Shown: positions 57,623 to 64,000 of the stretch, piece after piece | Layout: each line of letters starts with the position of its first letter | Numbering within the stretch: position 1 is the stretch's first letter | NCBI GenBank assembly: GCA_037953625.1 | Contig: CM075656.1 | Location: 75,845,001-75,909,000, forward strand | Reading direction: 5' to 3' | DNA length: 64,000 bases | DNA from: Crotalaria pallida | Taxonomy: Eukaryota; Streptophyta; Magnoliopsida; Fabales; Fabaceae | Position numbers and translations under genes: made by a program | Notes under the pieces: model-generated | Told to the model about the DNA's origin: nothing | The model's input: only the letters and a program-made list of their open reading frames with translations | The model's database searches: none

Positions 57623-58251
57623 GTAACACTTTGAAAAAGTCTGTGACGAGGTAATGAGCGCTTAGGATAGACCTTTCTGCATGCCTCGTGACAACTGTAA
57701 TCGTGCCGACTGCTTCGAGGTGATGTTTTGGGTTCTCGAGATACGGCGCGTTTCCTTGTAAGTTGTGCCAAATCATTGCGTTTTTGAAATTTGAAAAAGT
57801 ACCTTTTGGAACTGCCACGTCTCTCCCTACGATTGGTTGCATGCGTCCATGGGCTTTTGGCCCAAATGGCTAAGACGGAGGGAAACTGAAAAGTTTTCTC
57901 TTCTAATTGAAACTTACCCTTTCTCTGCCTCCAATCACTCACTCTACTCCCGAAATTTCTCAGAATCCCCTCATTCTCTCTTCAATTTCCATTTTGCTGT
58001 CTTCGTTCCCAAATTGAGATCCTCCAATCCTTCACCAGTTTTAGCAACTTCACGCAGGTAACCCCTTCTACTCCTCTTATTTCCATTCCTGCAGTTTTCC
58101 TTATTCGTTTGGGGTTGTTTTTCTTTTGGAGTGAGTTTTTCTTTGTAAACGGGTTTTCTGGTTTCGGGATTTGGCAGGGATTTCTGGGTAGAGTTTCTGG
58201 GTTTCTTTTGTTTTTAAGTGAGAGGAGTTTATACCTCAATTTGTTTGAATC
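57623..58251 (+). promoter_or_regulatory. Leader/promoter region of the antisense ORF
   Basis: Between the LTR and the antisense start codon lie ~630 bases with a CT-rich leader-like stretch at 57900-58075 and a splice-donor-like CAG|GTAACC at 58056-58062 that could begin a 5' UTR intron. No other gene is supported. Confidence 0.35.
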
Positions 58252-60869
58252 ATGAGGGGATGGAGAGGTTTTAGGGAAGTTTATCGTGAACTCTGTAGGA
58301 GATTAGGAGAAAATCCATCTAGTGACAGTGAATCAAGTTCTTCATCCTTTTTTGGGGTTTTTGAAGATTCTGGGAACGAAGGGAATCCATGCTCGGAAAG
58401 TTCTATGCCTATCCCTACTATTCCCCCCATCGACTCGGGTTCTTCCGAGTTAAAACCATTAACAGTAGAACATCCATTGAATCCTGCCGACGAGACTAAG
58501 TGGTTATTAGCCTATAGATTCGCTGAGCGTAGAGCCCAAGTTAGATTTAGCCCCGATCATGATATGGGGGATAAAGAACCTGTAGGAAATCCATCTGAGG
58601 TGGGGGGAAAAAGTTCGGGGCTCGGCATTAGATTTAAAGTAAAAACTCGTGCTGTAAAAAATCCTAACGCCGAGCCTTTTTCTTTTTCCCCAGAAATGGT
58701 GGAACGCAGGTGTGTGACCAATCTTGAAGAATATCCTCTGCCGCCTAATCATGCGCAGTACGATGTTGTTTTTGATCGGGAAGTACTGGGGACGAGACCT
58801 TCATTGTTAACAACAAATAGTCTTAATCATCTCCGGCCGATATTGACACCTCCGAGAGCCGACGGAAATACCTCAGATTTCGTATTAAGACCTTTGGGAA
58901 TCGACGATCGGATTTGCTTCGAAGTGCCGGAAAATCGTCAATATTTTTACTTCTATGAAGAAGTAGTAACTAAAGTCGGTATCCGCTTGCCCTTCTCCAC
59001 CTTCGAGGTCGAAGTCCTCACTCATTTAGGAATAGCCCTAAGCCAATTGCATCCAAGTGGGTGGGCTTTCGTCCGAGCCTTTCAACAATTCTGCGATGTT
59101 GAAAACTTGGTCGTGATGGTACGGTCCTTCTTTTGGTTATATGCTCCCCAAGTAAATAAGTTTGGTGATTCCAAGGGTCTTTGGGTGTCCCTAAAGGCTC
59201 GGAGGGGACATGCCCTTTTCGCCAAGGTGACAGACTCTTGGAAATCTTTCAAACCTCTCTTCTTCCAATACGAGTATACTGGGGCCGAAGTATGTTGGTT
59301 CATGGAACAGGTTGAAGAAGATGAGGTGATGAAGGTCGTGCCTCGGTTTCCACTGGGTTGGACGACTAACATTTATAACCGAGGATCCTCCTTGTATCAA
59401 TTCGACTATAAGGCGGATTTAACGAAAGCCGAAAGGCGATTATGCGACCACGTTTGGGAATATCTTCAAGCAAATGGTCAAATTGATTCCAAACGAATTT
59501 TGCTGAAAGATACGCGAGACGCAGTGAAGGCGGAGCTGGGTATTTTTTTTTTATTTTTATTTTTTTTCTATTACTGGCGTGTTAATCCATTTTTCTCGCA
59601 GAAGCAATGGGGAAGAAAGCAACCAAAGCCAAGAAGAGTGAAGCTCGGGCAGCTAGAGTGTCACAGCTAGCAGCACTCAAAGAGTCTGCGTCCGGTTCTC
59701 CAATCAAGGGTCAATCTTCTGAGCCGACCCATCCTGAAAGCCCGACCGTTATCCCCAATACCACCCCCACTGTAAGGGTTACTGGTGTTGAACAGGTGAT
59801 CAAAAAGGGCCGCGTTGTCGACGCGGTGAATATTGAAGTAGAAGCTCATTCATCTCCCCAAGACGTTCCCGAGCGCCCCCTCCAGAGGACTCGGCTGGAT
59901 AAAGGAAAAGGTCTCGCTGGAGATTGGTTCAATTTGAGCAAGTCCAACAAAGGGATTGAAATTCCCGAGGGTAAGGAAGATGCAGCTGCCAAGACAGTGT
60001 GGGGTAGGAAGATGTCCGACTCATTCATTGCCACCGTCTTCCCTCCTGAAAATGCTGAAGTAATCGAGTCTTGGACCCCTGGGACTTGGGAAAATAATTG
60101 TACAGCGTTGGTGAAAAGCTTCTTACGGGGTGCGAGCATTTTCCATCACCTTGGTCATCATGGTGATGATGCTTATGCTGGATTTTCTCCCGAGGAAAAG
60201 AAGAAAAGATATGAAGCCAACGAGCGGGAAGATTACTTGGAAATTCAGGTCCAAGGTCTGAATAAAAGGATACAAGAAATGGCAGCTGAAAACGAGAGGC
60301 TTCAAAAGACTGCACAAGATTCAGAGGGGGCCAAAGTTCGGGCTGAGGAAACACTTCAGGCTGCCGAGGCACAGATAAAGAGGTCGGAAGAAATCCAGAA
60401 AAAGGCTGAGGAGGATACTGCTGCTCTTCTGGTGGCTACGGAGAAAGCTCGTACGGCCGAGCAGGCTGCTGCAGTGGCTCAGGAGCAACATGAGTATGCT
60501 AAGGACGAGATACTCAGGCTCCGAGCTTCCTTGGAGAAGATGAGCGCGAAAGCGCTCAAGCATAAGAAAGCAGCTAAGGAGAATCTGTTCAATTGGGACC
60601 ATGCAATTGAAGATTCTTTCTACAATACTGCCGAGCAACTCCGTGTTCTGAATCCCGGGCTCGTGACCAAGGGCGCTGACCCTAATTTTGCTGTGAAAAA
60701 ATGTCAAATTGTCGGCCCGAGTGGAGTTCCCTTAGATCTGAACAACTCCGATCTTCCTGATCATTTGGCCGAAGATTCCGAAGGGGAAGGAACCGAGGAT
60801 GCCGAAGGTGAAGAAGAAGAAGAAGACACATTCAATGCTGACAGCATTGTATTGTCCGATTTAGAATAG
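58252..60869 (+). CDS. Antisense spliced ORF of the Tat-type element (gypsy-type transposon domain plus coiled coil)
   Basis: Two exons, 58252-59539 and 59602-60869, separated by a 62-base T-rich intron with GT-AG ends; the frame is kept across a split glutamate codon, giving 851 aa. The first exon carries an acidic Ser-rich stretch (~20-70) and then, from ~residue 170 to 420, wording such as LPFSTFEVEVLTHLGIA and SQLHPSGWAFVRAF, characteristic of the plant 'putative gypsy type transposon' domain (PF04195/Transposase_28, by recollection). The second exon has a Lys-rich start (GKKATKAKKSEARAARVSQ), a long coiled coil (DYLEIQVQGLNKRIQEMAAE onward, ~110 residues) and an acidic tail (GEEEEEDTFNADS). 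It is oriented against pol and ends ~560 bases from the pol stop. Its role is unknown; antisense extra ORFs are reported in Tat elements. Confidence 0.8.
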
Positions 60870-60899
60870 TTTGATCATTCTCTTTTTTTTTTTTGTGAT

Positions 60900-60942
60900 C
60901 GCCCCAGTAGTGGGTTTTTGTAACCGCCCCAGTAGTGGGTTT
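60900..60942. repeat. Tandem hairpin words between the two convergent genes
   Basis: CGCCCCAGTAGTGGGTTT occurs twice (60900-60917 and 60925-60942), and each copy has the short inverted pair CCCA-GTAG-TGGG. They lie behind the stop of the antisense ORF and in the 3' region of the pol transcript. No known motif is recognised. Confidence 0.6.
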
Positions 60943-61432
60943 GAACTTTTTCTATGCTTCTTTGCTCGAAATATTATGAACGTTTATAGTATTCACAGTC
61001 GACTGTTTGCTTCTTTTTATACTTTGTGTTAAGAATTCAAGTATCAAGACTTCGGAACTCCAGCGCTTTAGCCGAGGTGGGTTCCTCTATCTGCGATGTA
61101 AAATGATTTTAATAAACCATGTTTGAATCGGGAGTCTCAGTAGAATACTTGACGAGTTATAAGCTCTTGTTTGAGCTGTTTATAATCGTTCGCGTCATAC
61201 ACGGTGGCTAATTGAATATGAGGAAAAGTACGTAATACAATGAATCCAATAACAGTCTTTTTATTAATCAGAAGCAGAAAGTACAATGGGCTCGGAGTTC
61301 CACCGAGTGTACACCATCATTTAAACAGTAATAAACAAATCTAATAATTCTAAAAAGAATTAATAAAGCATGAAATTATGAAACTATGGAAGAAAGATTC
61401 TAACTGTAATATCCTTTAAGCTTCGCCGCATT

Positions 61433-64000
61433 TCATGAATTGTTGATAGGAGCTCCCGAGAGAGTTTCAAGTTTATAGGCTCCCGTCCCACTTTTGAAGG
61501 TGACTCGGTATGGTCCTTCCCAGCTTTGGGCCAGTTTTCCATCCTTAGCATTCTTAAGACCAATATCGGCCCTTCTTAGGACAAGGTCACCCACCTCGAA
61601 CTCTCTGGGGTTAACCGAGCGATTATATTCCTTCGCCTGCATCCTTTTAGCGTGCTTTTCTCGTTCGGCGGCCAAATCTCTTACCTCCTCCGACAAAACA
61701 AGATCCTCGTAGAGCAAAGTGTTGTTGATGGGGTTTGGCTGCTGCATAGCTCGGAAAGAAGGGATAATTTTCTCAATGGGGATGACTGTGTCGCAGCCAT
61801 AAGTGAGCCGATAGGGCATTTCTCCTATTGAAGTTTGGATGGTGGTGCGATACAACCAAAGTACCTCGTGCAAGTTTTCCACCCAATTTCCTTTTGCTCC
61901 TTCAAGTCTCCTCTTGATTCCCTGAATGATGGACCTGTTCACTGATTCCACCTGACCGTTGGTTTGAGGGTGTTCCACCGAGGAGTAGTAGTGTTTAACC
62001 CCCAATGTACTGACCAAGTCTTGGAACGCCCTTACTGCAAACTGGGTTCCGTTGTCGGTCACCAATATCTGTGGCACCCCGAATCGAGCCACAACTTGCC
62101 TTTCAAAAAACTTTTGCACCTTTGCCGAGGAGATGGTTGCCAAAGGCTCGGCCTCAACCCACTTTGTAAAATAGTCTATGGCCACGATCACCCACTTCAA
62201 CTGTCCTGGCGCGGTTGGGAACTGCCCAATCAAATCCATTCCCCATTGGTAAAAGGGATAGGGAGATGAAAGAGAATGAAGTTCCTCGGCTGGTTTTTGA
62301 TAAACGTCACTGTGAAATTGGCATTTATCACACCTTTTCACGTGGTCTATCGCATCTTGTTGAAGGGTAGGCCAGTAGTACCCTGCCCTTAGGACTTTTC
62401 TAGCCAGTGACTTCCCTCCAATGTGGTGGCTGCCTATTCCTCCATGAACTTCTTCTAGTGCCAGCTTTGCTTTGGCGGGGTCGAGACACCTGAGCATTGG
62501 ACCGTTGACCCCTCGGCGAAAGAGTACTCCCTCAGCCAGTGCAAATTGAGATGCCTTCCTGACAAGTTTCCTAGCTTCCACCAAGTCGGTCGGCAAGGTC
62601 CCTTGTTCCAAATAGCTTGCAATTGGGCTAATCCAGCTTGAATCTAGTGATATGGAGAGGACAACGCTAGGTCCATGCACCATTTCCTGAATTAAACTCT
62701 TGTTGTTTTCAGAGTTTTTTGTTGAGGCGAGTTTGGAAAGAATATCCGCTCGGCTATTGCTTTCCCTCGGTATGTGACAGATTTCGACTTTCACAAATTC
62801 GGATGACAAGAATATTACTTTTTCCAAGTATTTTTGAAGGATTGGCTTCTTCGCCTGATATTCACCCTTGACCTGCGAAACCACCAATTGAGAGTCGCTG
62901 AGAATTTTCACCTCTCGGGCTCCCACTTCTTTTGCCATCCTCAATCCTGCCAAAACAGCTTCATACTCCGCCTGATTGTTGGATGTTGAAAATCCAAACT
63001 TCAAGGAGTATGCAAGGGTGACTCCCTCGGAGTTCTCCAGAATTATTCCTGCTCCTGCTCCCATCTTATTACTCGATCCATCCACATAGATGTTCCAATC
63101 CGAGTTTGAGCTCGTCAATGGCTCAGTGAACTCGGTAAGGAAATCAGCCAAGGCCTGAGACTTCATCACCTTTCTCGGTTCGAAAGTTATTTCAAACTCA
63201 GAAAGCTCGATAGCCCAAGTTACCATCCTCTCAGCCAAATCAGGTTTCTGCAATATTTGTCGGATCGGTTGAGCCGTTCTGACCGTGATGCGGTGGCTGT
63301 GGAAATATTGGCGCAATCGCCTGGCAGTTATTACTAAGCATAAGGCTAATTTTTCCACTTTTTGATATCTGATTTCTGGTCCCTGGAGAGCTCGACTCAC
63401 AAAATAAATCGGGGACTCTTTACCTGATTCCTCACGGACCAAAACCGAACTAACCACAGAATCTCCAACCGACAAATAAAGGAAAAGAGTTTCGCCATGG
63501 CTCGGACTAGACAGAATGGGAGGCGATGCCAAATAATGTTTAAGGTCATTAAAGGCCTTTTCACATTCTTCATCCCATTCAAACATCTTCTCCTTCTCTT
63601 TCCTCAGCAGCTTGTACCATGGAAGGGCCTTTCTAGCTGACTGAGATAGAAACCTTGAAAGAGCTGCGACCCGACCTGTTAGCTGCTGAACCCCTTTGAT
63701 GTTCGAGGGACTTTTCATCTCCAAAATGGCTCTGCACTTGTCCGGATTTGCCTCTATTCCACGCTCTGTAAGCATAAACCCGAGGAATGATCCTGCCGGA
63801 ACTCCGAATGTGCATTTTTCCGGGTTCAGCCTCATATCAAACTGTCTCACCCTTCCTAAGATTTCTTTCAAGTCTTTTGCATGATCTTCCTCTTTTAAAC
63901 TTTTCGCAATCATATCGTCTATATAAACTTCCATCCTCGGCCCAATCAGAGGACCAAAAACCTTGTTCATCATGCGCTGGTAAGTTGCCCCAGCGTTTTT
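61433..64000 (-). CDS. pol: Pol of the Tat-type element (partial): RT end, RNase H, aRNase H, integrase
   Basis: The frame is open from the window edge to the stop at 61433 and covers at least 855 codons; numbering here starts at the methionine at 63973. RT catalytic YIDDM is at residues 17-21. The ordinary RNase H (~150-285) is degenerate: the first acidic DAS position reads LSVGD. An archaeal-type RNase H follows (~290-420) with D298, E336, D360 and D410. The integrase has an HHCC finger (H510/H516, C548, C551) and D580, D640, E676 with the expected 35-residue spacing. It ends shortly after the C-terminal GPYRV motif. There are no stops or frameshifts, in contrast to the chromovirus at 15-26 kb. 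The protein would act in reverse transcription and integration of the element. Confidence 0.93.
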   Translation of the reverse strand, partial: KNAGATYQRMMNKVFGPLIGPRMEVYIDDMIAKSLKEEDHAKDLKEILGRVRQFDMRLNPEKCTFGVPAGSFLGFMLTERGIEANPDKCRAILEMKSPSNIKGVQQLTGRVAALSRFLSQSARKALPWYKLLRKEKEKMFEWDEECEKAFNDLKHYLASPPILSSPSHGETLFLYLSVGDSVVSSVLVREESGKESPIYFVSRALQGPEIRYQKVEKLALCLVITARRLRQYFHSHRITVRTAQPIRQILQKPDLAERMVTWAIELSEFEITFEPRKVMKSQALADFLTEFTEPLTSSNSDWNIYVDGSSNKMGAGAGIILENSEGVTLAYSLKFGFSTSNNQAEYEAVLAGLRMAKEVGAREVKILSDSQLVVSQVKGEYQAKKPILQKYLEKVIFLSSEFVKVEICHIPRESNSRADILSKLASTKNSENNKSLIQEMVHGPSVVLSISLDSSWISPIASYLEQGTLPTDLVEARKLVRKASQFALAEGVLFRRGVNGPMLRCLDPAKAKLALEEVHGGIGSHHIGGKSLARKVLRAGYYWPTLQQDAIDHVKRCDKCQFHSDVYQKPAEELHSLSSPYPFYQWGMDLIGQFPTAPGQLKWVIVAIDYFTKWVEAEPLATISSAKVQKFFERQVVARFGVPQILVTDNGTQFAVRAFQDLVSTLGVKHYYSSVEHPQTNGQVESVNRSIIQGIKRRLEGAKGNWVENLHEVLWLYRTTIQTSIGEMPYRLTYGCDTVIPIEKIIPSFRAMQQPNPINNTLLYEDLVLSEEVRDLAAEREKHAKRMQAKEYNRSVNPREFEVGDLVLRRADIGLKNAKDGKLAQSWEGPYRVTFKSGTGAYKLETLSGAPINNS

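Larger units (their letters stand above)
56974..64000 (-). mobile_element. Ty3/gypsy Tat-type retrotransposon, 3' part, minus strand, cut by window edge
   Basis: Read on the minus strand: pol (63999 to 61433), a ~3.2-kb region carrying a large antisense spliced ORF, a polypurine tract and the 3' LTR. A second, archaeal-type RNase H after the ordinary one and an antisense extra ORF between pol and the 3' LTR are both marks of the plant Tat lineage. Gag, protease, most of RT and the 5' LTR lie beyond 64000. Open reading frames suggest a young copy. Confidence 0.9.

Noticed and set aside
57468..57842. 124-codon minus-strand ORFs around the Tat LTR
   Set aside because: They lie across the LTR and polypurine tract; no domain and no relation to pol.

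Overview
This is a stretch of plant nuclear DNA, almost certainly eudicot and probably a papilionoid legume. The evidence is AT-rich non-coding DNA, GT-AG split genes, plant-only families (AMT1 ammonium transporter, authentic response regulator, PDR-type ABCG transporter) and a dense load of plant transposons. The legume assignment is an inference from the look of the repeats and genes; the species cannot be fixed from the window alone. There are no bacterial operons, CRISPR arrays or structural RNA genes.

Layout. 1-2.6 kb: an intact two-exon AMT1 ammonium transporter (+). 2.6-6.3 kb: non-coding DNA with a non-autonomous hAT element (exact 8-bp target duplication) and small MITEs. 6.4-7.0 kb: a two-exon stand-alone receiver-domain response regulator (+). 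7.0-10.2 kb: non-coding DNA with a short poly(A) retroposon, an 833-bp element with ~75-bp inverted ends, and a Stowaway-like MITE. 10.2-14.3 kb: an eight-exon WD40 gene of the WDR70 type (-). 14.3-15.4 kb: transposon debris. 15.4-26.5 kb: a complete but decayed Ty3/gypsy chromovirus (Tekay/Del-like) with 3.3-kb LTRs. Its right LTR is followed by a second primer-binding site and, after an interruption, by a second gag start, so the locus was once a tandem array sharing an LTR. 26.6-37.1 kb: the interruption, a 10.6-kb CACTA (En/Spm) transposon with a broken TNP2-type transposase gene and a Transposase_24-type gene with open exons; its right terminus is intact and its left terminus is missing. 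37.4-38.6 kb: a probable Helitron carrying a piece of an ALDH6B-type (methylmalonate-semialdehyde dehydrogenase) gene. 38.6-46.5 kb: non-coding DNA containing a 1,011-bp nearly perfect palindromic MULE-like element with 9-bp target duplications, a tRNA-derived SINE, an RNase H pseudogene split by a MITE, and further MITEs. 46.7-55.1 kb: an intact 23-exon full-size ABCG/PDR transporter (+) of 1,438 aa. 55.1-57 kb: AT-rich DNA with a Helitron end and a (TA)n tract. 57-64 kb: the 3' part of a minus-strand Ty3/gypsy element of the Tat type, running off the right edge. It has an LTR, an open pol (RT end, RNase H, second archaeal-type RNase H, integrase) and an antisense, spliced, open 851-aa reading frame between pol and the LTR.

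The four host genes are unrelated in function (ammonium uptake, phosphorelay signalling, a nuclear WD40 protein, ABC export/import) and are islands in nested transposons; no operon-like cooperation is expected. The most interesting structures are the antisense 851-aa gene of the Tat element, the LTR-encoded 150-aa ORF with its cluster of TAATCGATTA palindromes, the CACTA-in-gypsy-tandem nest with a lost left terminus, and the 1-kb palindromic MULE that could give long hairpin RNA. Exon coordinates were derived by eye from reading frame, splice consensus and family similarity.
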